Assembly (NCBI GenBank): GCA_900553405.1 | Contig: USDF01000028.1 | Span: 1-22,007, forward strand | Reading direction: 5' to 3' | Length of the DNA: 22,007 nucleotides | Origin: an uncultured Clostridium sp. | Lineage (GTDB): Bacteria > Bacillota > Clostridia > TANB77 > CAG-508 | Shown: in pieces, positions 13,681 through 22,005 of the stretch | Layout: each line of letters opens with the position of its first letter | Numbering within the stretch: position 1 is the stretch's first letter | The notes under the pieces: model-generated | What the model saw: the letters and a program-made list of their open reading frames with translations, nothing else | Told to the model about the DNA's origin: nothing | The model's database searches: none | Position numbers and translations under genes: made by a program

Positions 13681-15285
13681 ATGAAAGGTTTTTTTAAATG
13701 GTTTAAAAGAGAAGCAAAAATGAAAAGATGGATGCTATTAATTGTAATAGGTATTTTTCTTGCTTGTTATGGTATGGTATTCTTATTAACAGGAAAGCAA
13801 TTAGGCTTTGGAGATATAGCTAAAATAATTGTTAGCTTTGTTGCAGGTTTTACACTTGTAATTATAGGTAACATTTTTATGCAAAGAAGAACACTAGAAC
13901 TATTAGTGCAAGAGACAGATACAAGAGATGAAGCAAAAGGAGGACAAGTAAAATCTCTTATATTTAATAAAAAAGTATATGATGAAGGACCAAATATTGT
14001 TGTTATAGGTGGTGGTTCAGGTCTAGATTCTGTACTAAAAGGTCTAAAAAACTATACAAGTAATTTAACAGCAATAGTTACTGTATCTGATTACGGAGAA
14101 AAAATTACAGATTCTAGAAAAATGCTAGAATCTATGCCTCTAGATGATATAAAAAGTAGTTTTATTGCATTAGCAGAAAATGAACCAGTTATGAATGGAA
14201 TAATGAATTACAAATTTACTCAAGGAAAATTAAAATCATTATCTTTCGGTGATATTTATTTATTAGCAATGAAAGAATTATATGGTGACTTTACAGCATC
14301 AATAGAGCAATCTAAAAATGTATTAAACATGGTAGGAAAAGTACTTCCTGTTACATTAGAACCAATAGATATATGTGCAGAATTAGAAGATGGAACAATC
14401 ATAAAAAATAGAGAGCAAATACCAGAAATGGTAACAAATAAAGTAAGTAAAATAAATCGTATATTTATAAATCCATCAAATTGCAGTCCTGCTCCAGGAG
14501 TATTAGATGCTATAAAAAATGCAGATGCAATTATCATAGGCCCTGGAAGCCTTTATACTAACGTAATTCCAAACTTACTTGTAAAAGGCGTAGCTAAAGC
14601 AATAAAAGAAAACAAAGGATTCAAAATTTATATTAGTAATATTATGACAGATCCAGGACAAACAGATAACTACTCATTAGCAGATCATATTAAAGCAATT
14701 AAAGAGCATGCAGGAAGCGGAATTATAGATTATTGTATATATGATACTGGAGAAATTGTACCAGAATTTATAAGAAGATATAACAGAGAAGGTGCTGATT
14801 TAGTAGAACAAGATACAGCAAGAGCAAAAGAAGAAGGAATAAAATTATTACAAAGAAACTTATCATATATTGATGGAGAATTTATACGTCATAATCCAGA
14901 TGCTATAGCATCTTCAATAATTGAACTTGTATGTGAAGATTTGAAATTTAGAGATATGCAAAATGATGCACAATATTTAATGTTAAATTCAAGATTAAAA
15001 GAAACAAAGAAAAAATTGAAAGCAACTAAAAAAGATAAAGTAAGCAAAAGAGAAGATAAAAAAGGAAAAAGAGCACCAAGACCAAAGAGTAAATTTGCAG
15101 AAAAATATAATGATAGAATTATATCAATAAAAGAAAGCGATGAAAAAGCACTAAAAAGGAAACAAGCAAAATTAAAAGAAAAAGCAAGAATAGCCGAAAA
15201 AGCTAAATTAAGCGAAACTAAAAAACAAGAAAAAACTAAAACAGCAAAAACAACAACTAGAAAAAATAGTAAAACACAAGAATAG
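13681..15285 (+). CDS. yvcK: YvcK/CofD-family protein with membrane anchor and basic tail
   Basis: A 534-aa protein, much longer than Bacillus YvcK (about 317 aa). The central domain (about 103-430) is clearly YvcK-like: NIVVIGGGSGLDSVLKGL (105-122), TAIVTVSDYGE (130-140), SLSFGDIYLLAM, AIIIGPGSLYTNVIPNLL and ISNIMTDPGQTDNYSLADH. YvcK proteins bind UDP-sugars and control carbon flow and cell-wall synthesis. Added parts are two N-terminal membrane helices (about 17-36 and 47-66) and a roughly 100-residue Lys/Arg/Ala-rich tail (from about 430). The usual TVADDGGSSG loop reads TVSDYGEKITDS here, so nucleotide-sugar binding may differ. AGGAGG lies before the start. Position behind murB fits a cell-wall role; the rapZ and whiA neighbours common in this region are absent. 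Confidence 0.87.
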   Translation: MKGFFKWFKREAKMKRWMLLIVIGIFLACYGMVFLLTGKQLGFGDIAKIIVSFVAGFTLVIIGNIFMQRRTLELLVQETDTRDEAKGGQVKSLIFNKKVYDEGPNIVVIGGGSGLDSVLKGLKNYTSNLTAIVTVSDYGEKITDSRKMLESMPLDDIKSSFIALAENEPVMNGIMNYKFTQGKLKSLSFGDIYLLAMKELYGDFTASIEQSKNVLNMVGKVLPVTLEPIDICAELEDGTIIKNREQIPEMVTNKVSKINRIFINPSNCSPAPGVLDAIKNADAIIIGPGSLYTNVIPNLLVKGVAKAIKENKGFKIYISNIMTDPGQTDNYSLADHIKAIKEHAGSGIIDYCIYDTGEIVPEFIRRYNREGADLVEQDTARAKEEGIKLLQRNLSYIDGEFIRHNPDAIASSIIELVCEDLKFRDMQNDAQYLMLNSRLKETKKKLKATKKDKVSKREDKKGKRAPRPKSKFAEKYNDRIISIKESDEKALKRKQAKLKEKARIAEKAKLSETKKQEKTKTAKTTTRKNSKTQE

Positions 15286-15335
15286 AATACAAGAAATTAG
15301 TAATATAAAGAACAAAAGAAAAAATGGAGGAAAAT

Positions 15336-17354
15336 ATGAAATATACCAATGTCAACTTTGAAGAAGGAATAGAAAAAGAATGGATTATTACAAATGGAAT
15401 AGGTGGATTTGCAAGTTCAACTATGATAGGTGCAAATACAAGAAGATATCATGGATTATTAATAGCACCCATTACACCACCAGCTAGAAGACATCTTATT
15501 CTTTCTAAAGTAGATGAAAGTATAGAAATAGATGGAACAAAATATGACTTATATACTAATGTATGTAAAAACTACATTTCACAAGGATACAAATATCTAA
15601 AAAGTTTTGAAAAAGAATACATTCCTATTTATACATATGAAGTAGAAGATGTTATTATAAAAAAATATATATGTATGGAATATGGCAAAAACACAGTTGT
15701 TGTATATTATCAAATATATAATAAAGACCACGAAACAAAGCTAACATTAACACCTGTAATGAACTTTAGAGATTTCCACGCAGAAACTTATAATCATGAA
15801 TTTACAATAAAACAAGAAGAAAAGAATAGAAAATTAAAAGTAGAACTAGATGGACAAGCACAAACACCTATATATATGTATAGTACAGATGGCAAGTATA
15901 TTACACACCAAAATGATAGTTTTAGAAATATGTTTTATATAGAAGAAGAAAAACGAGGTTTTTGTGCAGAAGAAAATCATGCGATTCCAGGTAGATATGA
16001 AATAGAAATTAAACCGAATGAGAATAAAGAAATAACATTTGTTACGTCATTAGAATCAAATATAGAAGAAATAGATGGAAAAAAAACAATAAGCAAAGAA
16101 ATAGTTAGAATAGCAGAGCTTGTTTATGAATCAAATTTAATAGATAAAGCTAAAGAAAAGGAAAATACAGAATATACACAACTAATAAGAAATTTTATAA
16201 TTTCAGCAGATAATTTTATAGTGTATAGACCAGCTTTTAGGTTACACACAATTATTGCAGGTTACCCATGGTTTTTAGACTGGGGAAGAGATACATTAAT
16301 TTCTTTTGAGGGACTTCTTTTAAAAACTAGAAGATTTGAAATAGCTAAAGAAGTATTACTAACAATGATAAGAGATGTAAAATTTGGGTTAGTACCAAAC
16401 GGTTATTCAGGATATGATAATCGTCCATTATATAATAGTGCAGATAGTTCACTTTTATTATTTGAACAAGTAGAAAAATATTTAAATTATACAAATGACG
16501 AAACATTTGTAAAAGAAAAAATGTATCCAGTATTAGAAAAAATAATAGAGAGTTATGCAGAAGGAATAGATGTAGACGAAAATGACATTTATTTAGATGA
16601 AGATGGATTGATTTCTTCAGGAAGTCCAAATATACAAAATACATGGATGGATGCTAAAATAGGAAGTTATGTAGTAACGCCAAGAAATGGAAAAGCAGTA
16701 GAAATTAATAGCATGTGGTATAATGCCTTAAAAATTATGGAAGAATTAACTTTAAAATTTGAAACTAAGCAAAAGGCAAATAAATATAAAAAAATGTCAG
16801 AATTATGTAAGAAATCTTTCATAGAAAAATTCTACAACAAAAAGAGAAAATGCTTATATGATGTATTAGGAGATAGTAAAATAAGACCAAATCAATTATT
16901 TGCATTAAGCCTTACTTATCCAGTGCTAGATCCAAAATCAGAGATAGCAAAAGAAATGTTTAATACAGTAACTAAGAAATTATTAAATAACTATGGATTG
17001 AAAACATTAGCAAAAGGCGAAGAAAATTATGTAGAAGTATATGAAGGAGACAGCTTTAGAAGAGATATGAGTTACCACCAAGGAATTACTTGGCCATGGC
17101 TTTTAGGAATATACTACAATTCATTTAAGAAAATATTAGAAGCAAGCAATAAAACAGAGAAGAAAGAGCTACAAGAAAAATATAACAAGTTTGTACAAAA
17201 TGTAAAAAACACATTTATAAAAGAATTCAATGAAGGTAAGACAATAGGAGGAATATCTGAATTATATGATTCAGCAAAACCTTTTGAATCAAAAGGAACA
17301 ATAAATCAAGCATGGAGTGTAGCAGAAGTATTTAGAATAATTTTGGAGAATTAG
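15336..17354 (+). CDS. Amylo-alpha-1,6-glucosidase (glycogen debranching enzyme)
   Basis: About 672 aa. It hydrolyses alpha-1,6 branch points left in glycogen-type glucans (GH133-type debranching enzyme). The N-terminal domain begins with EWIITNGIGGFASSTMIGAN and RRYHGLLIAP, typical for the family. The catalytic (alpha/alpha)6 domain holds GYPWFLDWGRDTLISFEGLL, MWYNALKIM, and SFRRDMSYHQGITWPWLLG with the conserved Asp/His/Trp positions. I chose ATG 15336 because GGAGG (15326-15330) lies 5 nt before it; the in-frame ATG 15324 overlaps that site. It lies 50 nt after yvcK and 6 nt before holA, inside the presumed murB operon. No signal peptide is seen, so it acts in the cytosol on stored glycogen. 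Confidence 0.93.
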   Translation: MKYTNVNFEEGIEKEWIITNGIGGFASSTMIGANTRRYHGLLIAPITPPARRHLILSKVDESIEIDGTKYDLYTNVCKNYISQGYKYLKSFEKEYIPIYTYEVEDVIIKKYICMEYGKNTVVVYYQIYNKDHETKLTLTPVMNFRDFHAETYNHEFTIKQEEKNRKLKVELDGQAQTPIYMYSTDGKYITHQNDSFRNMFYIEEEKRGFCAEENHAIPGRYEIEIKPNENKEITFVTSLESNIEEIDGKKTISKEIVRIAELVYESNLIDKAKEKENTEYTQLIRNFIISADNFIVYRPAFRLHTIIAGYPWFLDWGRDTLISFEGLLLKTRRFEIAKEVLLTMIRDVKFGLVPNGYSGYDNRPLYNSADSSLLLFEQVEKYLNYTNDETFVKEKMYPVLEKIIESYAEGIDVDENDIYLDEDGLISSGSPNIQNTWMDAKIGSYVVTPRNGKAVEINSMWYNALKIMEELTLKFETKQKANKYKKMSELCKKSFIEKFYNKKRKCLYDVLGDSKIRPNQLFALSLTYPVLDPKSEIAKEMFNTVTKKLLNNYGLKTLAKGEENYVEVYEGDSFRRDMSYHQGITWPWLLGIYYNSFKKILEASNKTEKKELQEKYNKFVQNVKNTFIKEFNEGKTIGGISELYDSAKPFESKGTINQAWSVAEVFRIILEN

Positions 17355-17360
17355 AAAATC

Positions 17361-18383
17361 ATGTTAACCATTGATAATTTAGAAAAAGATTTAAAAGAAG
17401 GAAAACTAAATAGCATTTATCTTTTATATGGGGAAGAACTATTCCTTTTAGAATCATGCTTAAAAAAAATAAAGAACAATTTTGGTGAAAGAAAAGCAGG
17501 AATAAACGAAGTAAAAATAGATGAAACAAATGTGAGCTCAATAATATCAGATATAGAAACACCAGCATTTGGGTATGAAAAAAAATTAATTATTGCAAGA
17601 AACACTGGACTATTCAAAAAAGAAGGTAGAAAGAAAACAGGAATAAACACAGAATTAGTAAAAAAAGTTGCTGAATATATAAAAGAGAATATAGAAATAA
17701 TAAGAGAATCAGTAGTACTTGTTTTTGTGGAAGAAGAAGCGGAAAAAAATGAACTATATAAAGTAATAGACAATGTGGGAATAGTATGTGAGTTTAGCGA
17801 ATTAAAACCAGTTCAAATTGCTACAAGAATGAAAGCAATAACAAAAGCATATGGAGTTAGTATAGATGACATTACTATAAAATATTTTATAGAATGTTGT
17901 GGAACTAATATGCAAAGATTAATAAATGAAATAAGAAAATTAATAGAGTATGCAGGTACAAATGGAGAAATTACTAAAAAAGATATAGATCTATTATGTA
18001 TAAAACAATTAGATAGTGTTATATTCGATTTAACAGATAATTTAGGCAATAAAAAAGTAAGTAAAGCATTAGAAGTATTAAACAATTTAATATATCAAAA
18101 AGAACCAATTCAGAAAATATTAATTACGTTATATAATCATTTCAAAAAATTATATATTACTAAAATAGCACAAAAAGAAAATAGTAATATAGCAGAATGT
18201 CTAAATTTAAAGCCAAATCAAATGTTTTTAGTAACAAAATATAAGACACAATCAAACTATTTTAGAGAAGAAGAACTAAAAAATATTATAGAAGAATTAA
18301 TAAACTTAGATTACAACTACAAAATAGGTCAAATAGATTTAAATGTTGGATTAGAATCTATATTATGCCGTTATTGTTCATAA
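17361..18383 (+). CDS. holA: DNA polymerase III subunit delta
   Basis: The 340-aa protein is the delta (clamp-loader wrench) subunit that opens the sliding clamp. The N-terminal block NSIYLLYGEELFLLESCLKKI (about 17-37) is the family hallmark; the middle has TRMKAITKAYGVSI and MQRLINEIRKLIEYAG, and the end has KKVSKALEVLNNL, QKILITLYNHFKKLY and LINLDYNYKIGQID. No P-loop is present, as usual for delta. It starts 6 nt after the debranching gene stop, with a ribosome binding site (TTGGAGAA) inside that gene's end, so translation is coupled. Length matches the family (about 330-345 aa). Confidence 0.94.
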   Translation: MLTIDNLEKDLKEGKLNSIYLLYGEELFLLESCLKKIKNNFGERKAGINEVKIDETNVSSIISDIETPAFGYEKKLIIARNTGLFKKEGRKKTGINTELVKKVAEYIKENIEIIRESVVLVFVEEEAEKNELYKVIDNVGIVCEFSELKPVQIATRMKAITKAYGVSIDDITIKYFIECCGTNMQRLINEIRKLIEYAGTNGEITKKDIDLLCIKQLDSVIFDLTDNLGNKKVSKALEVLNNLIYQKEPIQKILITLYNHFKKLYITKIAQKENSNIAECLNLKPNQMFLVTKYKTQSNYFREEELKNIIEELINLDYNYKIGQIDLNVGLESILCRYCS

Positions 18384-18405
18384 ATTAATTTTAGAGACGG
18401 GTCAC

Positions 18406-18428
18406 AAAATTTAAAAAATTAAATTTTT
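18406..18428 (+). terminator. A/T-only terminator-like hairpin after holA
   Basis: AAAATTTAA (18406-18414) pairs with TTAAATTTT (18419-18427), 9 bp with an AAAA loop, ending in T5. With no G or C the stem is weak. The hairpin at 18460 may be the real end of the holA transcript. Confidence 0.4.
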
Positions 18429-18459
18429 AAGCTTGTACCTAAAATTTACGAATAAAAAA

Positions 18460-18490
18460 ACTCCTTTTTCAAATAATAAGAAAAAGGAGT
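18460..18490 (+). promoter_or_regulatory. Hairpin that sequesters the gpr Shine-Dalgarno
   Basis: ACTCCTTTTTC (18460-18470) pairs perfectly with GAAAAAGGAGT (18480-18490) around a 9-nt loop. The 3' arm contains AAGGAG (18484-18489), the ribosome binding site 9 nt before gpr ATG 18499. A T6 run (18493-18498) follows, so it can also act as intrinsic terminator for holA. Any transcript entering from upstream would have the gpr site closed. Confidence 0.75.
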
Positions 18491-18498
18491 GATTTTTT

Positions 18499-19434
18499 AT
18501 GTACAATTTTAGAACAGATTTAGCAGATGAGAGAAGAGATTTATATAGAAAAGCAAATAGTATAGAAAACGAAGTTAATGGTATAGAAACTGATGTAGAA
18601 GATGTAAACGAAAAAATAAAAGTAACAAGAGTAAAAATTACGAATGAAAAAGGAGAACAAGCAATAGGAAAACCAAAAGGGGATTACATCACTATAGATA
18701 TAAAGAAAATCAATTTGTTAACAGATGAAGAACTAGAAGAATCTTCAAAAGTTTTAGCAGAAGAATTGAAAAAGTTAATAGGTGAAAAAATTGAATTTAA
18801 AGATGATGTATTAATAGTCGGGTTAGGAAACGAAGAAGTGACACCAGATGCTTTAGGACCAAATGTAATAAAAAATGTAGAAGTAACAAGGCATATCATA
18901 AATTATTTGCCACAATATATAGATGAAAATGCAAGACCTGTAAGTGCTATTGCACCAGGAGTTTTAGGAACAACAGGAATAGAAACATTAGAAATAATAA
19001 AAGGAGTTGTAGAACATATTAAACCTAAACTCTTAATAGTAATAGATGCATTAGCATCAAGAAGTATGGAAAGGATAAGTTCTACAATTCAAATATCAAA
19101 TACTGGAATAGTGCCAGGGGCAGGAGTAGGAAACACTAGAAAAGAAATATCTATAAATACTTTAGGAATTCCTGTAATAGCTATAGGAATTCCAACAGTT
19201 GTAGAGACAGCAGTTGTAGTAAATGATGCATTAAACATTTTTATAGAAAAACTACAACAAGAAGCAAAATCAAATGATTATTTAAATGAATTAAAAGAAA
19301 AAGACAACTATGAAGAGATAAAAGAAGCGTTACTTCCAAAAGAATTTAATTTTATAGTAACACCAAAAGAAATAGATGAGCTCGTATTAAGTATGTCAGA
19401 AGTAGTTGCAAAAGGAATAAATATGGCGTTATAA
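18499..19434 (+). CDS. gpr: Germination protease (spore protease GPR)
   Basis: A 311-aa protein. GPR is made in the forespore as a zymogen and, on germination, degrades the small acid-soluble DNA-protecting proteins. It begins with the typical FRTDLADERRDLYR. DVLIVGLGNEEVTPDALGPN and LLIVIDALASRSMERI carry the two aspartates proposed as catalytic in this atypical protease. VSAIAPGVLGTTGIET and PGAGVGNTRKEIS are further family blocks, and the end reads FIVTPKEIDELVLSMSEVVAKGINMAL. It is a marker of endospore formation. Expression is expected from forespore sigma factors, and a candidate sigma-G/F promoter lies in the upstream hairpin region. Start chosen at ATG 18499 with AAGGAG 9 nt before it. 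Confidence 0.95.
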   Translation: MYNFRTDLADERRDLYRKANSIENEVNGIETDVEDVNEKIKVTRVKITNEKGEQAIGKPKGDYITIDIKKINLLTDEELEESSKVLAEELKKLIGEKIEFKDDVLIVGLGNEEVTPDALGPNVIKNVEVTRHIINYLPQYIDENARPVSAIAPGVLGTTGIETLEIIKGVVEHIKPKLLIVIDALASRSMERISSTIQISNTGIVPGAGVGNTRKEISINTLGIPVIAIGIPTVVETAVVVNDALNIFIEKLQQEAKSNDYLNELKEKDNYEEIKEALLPKEFNFIVTPKEIDELVLSMSEVVAKGINMAL

Positions 19435-19446
19435 ATTATATAAAAA

Positions 19447-19474
19447 AATCCAATATAAATTACTATATTGGATT
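19447..19474 (-). terminator. Terminator of the TraX-family gene
   Basis: AATCCAATATA (19447-19457) and TATATTGGATT (19464-19474) pair perfectly over 11 bp with a 6-nt loop. On the minus strand the stem is followed by T7 (from the A run 19442-19448), so it mainly ends traX, overlapping its stop codon. It also lies 13 nt past the gpr stop and may act both ways. Confidence 0.8.
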
Positions 19475-20147
19475 ATAATGCAATGTGTAAAAAATATAGA
19501 ATTAGTAGGTGCAAAGGGTAGAAAATATAAAAGAAATATTTTGCCTTTGGACCTTCTTTTTTGTTATAAAATAAAATAAAAATAAGAGATAACGCTGTAA
19601 AAATAACACATTGTATGTAAATATACCATAAAAAAGGAGTAGCAATTATATCTGGCACAAATCTTAAAAAGCATAGAACAATGGTGATAATTGCCATAGG
19701 TACTTTTTTATCTTTAAAAAAGTAAAAGCAAAACATTAATAAAATACCAAAAGCACCATAATCTACATGTATAAAATAAGCTATAATACTTGTTAAAATA
19801 ACAAATAAAAATCCTAATACCTTGTTTTTACATTTATCGTAAAGAAATAAAGCAAGCAAGCCTAAAAATAAAGTAAAAAATATATTAAGAGTAAGTATTT
19901 CCTCAGTAAATGTAGATAAAAAAAGCATAAAAGGAATTTGAGAAATGCAAGCAAAAATAAACAATTTTAACATATGCTTTTTTAAATCCTTAGTATAAAT
20001 ATATCCTTGAACAGCTTGGAAAGCAAAAATAGGGAAGGCAATTCTTCCAATTAAATTACAAAAAGAAAATTTGCCAATAATAGCATCTCCAACATGATCA
20101 AATAACATGGTTATAACACCAATAATTTTTAAAATAAAACTTGTCAT
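19473..20147 (-). CDS. TraX-family membrane protein
   Basis: About 224 aa with roughly seven membrane segments. The N-terminus has the TraX pattern: KIIGVITMLFDHVGD and NLIGRIAFPIFAFQAVQGY. In the F plasmid TraX acetylates pilin; chromosomal homologues in Bacillota have no known role. The minus-strand ATG at 20147 has GGGTGA 6 nt before it and is preferred over GTG 20156, which adds MNL. It is a single-gene unit with its own promoter and terminator between gpr and pgi, and has no conjugation genes nearby, so a pilus role is unlikely. Confidence 0.87.
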   Translation of the reverse strand: MTSFILKIIGVITMLFDHVGDAIIGKFSFCNLIGRIAFPIFAFQAVQGYIYTKDLKKHMLKLFIFACISQIPFMLFLSTFTEEILTLNIFFTLFLGLLALFLYDKCKNKVLGFLFVILTSIIAYFIHVDYGAFGILLMFCFYFFKDKKVPMAIITIVLCFLRFVPDIIATPFLWYIYIQCVIFTALSLIFILFYNKKEGPKAKYFFYIFYPLHLLILYFLHIAL

Positions 20148-20164
20148 TAAATTCACCCAAAAAC

Positions 20165-20193
20165 ATTATCTAATAAAACAAAATAAAAATCAA
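20165..20193 (-). promoter_or_regulatory. Predicted promoter of the TraX-family gene
   Basis: Minus strand: TTGATT (20193-20188), 17-nt spacer, GATAAT (20170-20165), about 18 nt before the start codon. Confidence 0.5.
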
Positions 20194-20210
20194 GTAAACA
20201 AAAAAATATC

Positions 20211-20239
20211 TTGCATAAAATAATTAATTGATATACAAT
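20211..20239 (+). promoter_or_regulatory. Promoter of pgi
   Basis: TTGCAT (20211-20216), 17-nt spacer, TACAAT (20234-20239). It lies 35 nt before the pgi start, with GGAGG at 20261-20265 as ribosome binding site. Confidence 0.65.
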
Positions 20240-20274
20240 AATTACAGATTTTACAAACGAGGAGGAAGTTTTTT

Positions 20275-21588
20275 ATGTCTAACGTAAAATTAGAGCTAAA
20301 ATACACTAAAATAGATACAAAAGAAATAATGAAATATAAGGAAAAAGTTCAAGAAATACATCAAAAACTACAAGAAAATAAAAACAAAGAAGAGGAATTT
20401 TTAGGTTGGATAGATCTTCCAACTAAATATAATAAAAAAGAATTTGAAAAAATAAAAAAATGTGCTAAAAAAATTAGAGAAAATTCAGAAATATTAGTAG
20501 TAATAGGAATAGGTGGCTCTTATTTAGGAGCAAGAGCAGTAATAGAAAGCTTAACACATACTTTTTATAATTTACTACCAAAAGAAGAAAGAAAATCACC
20601 ACAAATTTTATATGTAGGAAACAATATTAGTGGTAAATATCTTGAAGATTTAGTAGAATTGATAGGAAATAGAGATTTATCTGTAAATGTAATATCAAAA
20701 TCTGGAACAACTACAGAACCAGCTATAGCATTTAGATTTTTCCGTGAATTTATGGAAAATAAATATGGGATAAAAGAAGCAAGGAAAAGAATATATGTTA
20801 CAACAGATAAAGAAAAAGGAGCATTAAAAACACTTGCAGACAAAGAGGGGTATGAAACATTTATTATTCCAAACAATGTAGGTGGAAGGTATTCTGTACT
20901 AACACCAGTAGGACTTCTTCCAATCGCAACTGCAGGAATAGATATAGACAAGTTAATGAGTGGAGCAAGATTTGCTGAAGAAAAATATAACGATGAGAAT
21001 TTAAAGTATAATGATTGCTATAAGTATGCTGTTGCAAGAAATTTGCTATATAAAAATGATAAAAATATAGAAATATTAGTAAGCTATAAGCCAAATTTAC
21101 ATTATTTTATAGAATGGTGGAAGCAACTATTTGGAGAAAGTGAAGGAAAAGACGGAAAAGGAATTTATCCATCTGGAGCAGAATTTACAACAGACTTGCA
21201 TTCATTAGGACAATACATACAAGAGGGAAGAAAAAACTTATTTGAAACAGTTATAAATGTTGAAAAAGAAGAATCTAACATAAAAATAAATGTAGATGAA
21301 GATAACTTAGATGAAATAAATTATTTAGCAGATAAGACTATGGACTATGTAAATAAAAAAGCAATGGAGGGAACAATAAATGCACATGTAGAAGGTGATG
21401 TGCCAAACATTGTTATAAACATGGAAAAGATAGACGAAGAGACAATAGGACATTTAATTTATTTCTTTGAACTTGCTTGTGCAATGAGTGGAAAAATATT
21501 AGGAGTAAATCCATTTAATCAACATGGAGTAGAAAAATATAAAACAAATATGTTTAAATTACTTGGTAAACCAGGATATAATAAATAA
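20275..21588 (+). CDS. pgi: Glucose-6-phosphate isomerase
   Basis: A 437-aa cytosolic enzyme that interconverts glucose-6-phosphate and fructose-6-phosphate (glycolysis/gluconeogenesis). Clear family blocks: VIGIGGSYLGARAVIESL (about 81-98), the sugar-phosphate SIS motif SKSGTTTEPAIAFRFFRE (about 142-159), NVGGRYSVLTPVGLLPIA, TDLHSLGQYIQEG and a final NPFNQHGVEKYKTNMF. The short length is usual for Bacillota (about 440-450 aa). It stands alone with its own promoter and terminator. The debranching enzyme in this window would feed glucose units into the same pathway. Confidence 0.97.
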   Translation: MSNVKLELKYTKIDTKEIMKYKEKVQEIHQKLQENKNKEEEFLGWIDLPTKYNKKEFEKIKKCAKKIRENSEILVVIGIGGSYLGARAVIESLTHTFYNLLPKEERKSPQILYVGNNISGKYLEDLVELIGNRDLSVNVISKSGTTTEPAIAFRFFREFMENKYGIKEARKRIYVTTDKEKGALKTLADKEGYETFIIPNNVGGRYSVLTPVGLLPIATAGIDIDKLMSGARFAEEKYNDENLKYNDCYKYAVARNLLYKNDKNIEILVSYKPNLHYFIEWWKQLFGESEGKDGKGIYPSGAEFTTDLHSLGQYIQEGRKNLFETVINVEKEESNIKINVDEDNLDEINYLADKTMDYVNKKAMEGTINAHVEGDVPNIVINMEKIDEETIGHLIYFFELACAMSGKILGVNPFNQHGVEKYKTNMFKLLGKPGYNK

Positions 21589-21608
21589 AAAGATTTATAA
21601 TATAAAAT

Positions 21609-21637
21609 AAAAGAGAGAATTAACAATTCTCTCTTTT
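21609..21637 (+). terminator. Bidirectional terminator between pgi and the convergent small gene
   Basis: AAAAGAGAGAATT (21609-21621) pairs perfectly with AATTCTCTCTTTT (21625-21637), 13 bp with a 3-nt loop. T tracts follow the stem on both strands, so it can end pgi and the minus-strand 70-aa gene. Confidence 0.88.
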
Positions 21638-21652
21638 GGAGTTTTTCTATTG

Positions 21653-21865
21653 TTATTCAAAAATCATAGGATATAACACAAGATTAAAAATAAATCCTAT
21701 GAATACTATTGCAAAAAAAACTATTAGTAATAGCAATACACTTATATTTGCAGATGTTATACTTATAAATATAAGCGTTGCAATAGTAACACCAATACCA
21801 TATCCAATAGAAGTAATAATGTTGTTAAATAAATATTTTTTTAAATATCTAACAATCCGTTTCAT
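21653..21865 (-). CDS. Small membrane protein, 70 aa
   Basis: I do not recognise a family. The minus-strand ATG at 21865 has a strong GGAGG 7 nt upstream and a consensus promoter 30 nt further, so the gene is credible. The product has a basic start (MKRIVRYLKKYLFNN) and two predicted membrane helices (about 16-36 and 42-65). The plus-strand ORF over the same stretch has no ribosome binding site and is treated as a shadow. Convergent with pgi; they share the terminator. Confidence 0.75.
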   Translation of the reverse strand: MKRIVRYLKKYLFNNIITSIGYGIGVTIATLIFISITSANISVLLLLIVFFAIVFIGFIFNLVLYPMIFE

Positions 21866-21895
21866 AAAGTAACCTCCATATAATTAATATAATAT

Positions 21896-21924
21896 ATTAT
21901 AACAAAAATTAGTATAAAATACAA
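21896..21924 (-). promoter_or_regulatory. Promoter of the 70-aa membrane protein gene
   Basis: Minus strand: TTGTAT (21924-21919), 17-nt spacer, TATAAT (21901-21896), about 30 nt before the start codon. Confidence 0.65.
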
Positions 21925-21958
21925 GGTTTATATTAAATAATATACCAATATTTATAAT

Positions 21959-22005
21959 TCATTTATGATAATGTCTTAATAAATCATTTAGGAAAATGTC
22001 TTAAT
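21959..22005 (+). repeat. Two 22-nt direct repeats at the right edge
   Basis: TCATTTATGATAATGTCTTAAT (21959-21980, given here as two parts: TCATTTATGAT and AATGTCTTAAT) recurs at 21984-22005 with 20 of 22 bases identical, a period of 25. The array may continue outside the window. Multiple short terminal repeats of this type are common at insertion-sequence ends, but no transposase is visible. Confidence 0.5.

Noticed and set aside
14256..14537. Antisense ORF of 93 aa inside yvcK.
   Set aside because: Shadow of a well-supported gene, no ribosome binding site or promoter.
21636..21872. Plus-strand ORF of 78 aa near the right end.
   Set aside because: It overlaps a minus-strand gene with strong ribosome binding site and promoter, starts within the terminator region and has no site of its own.
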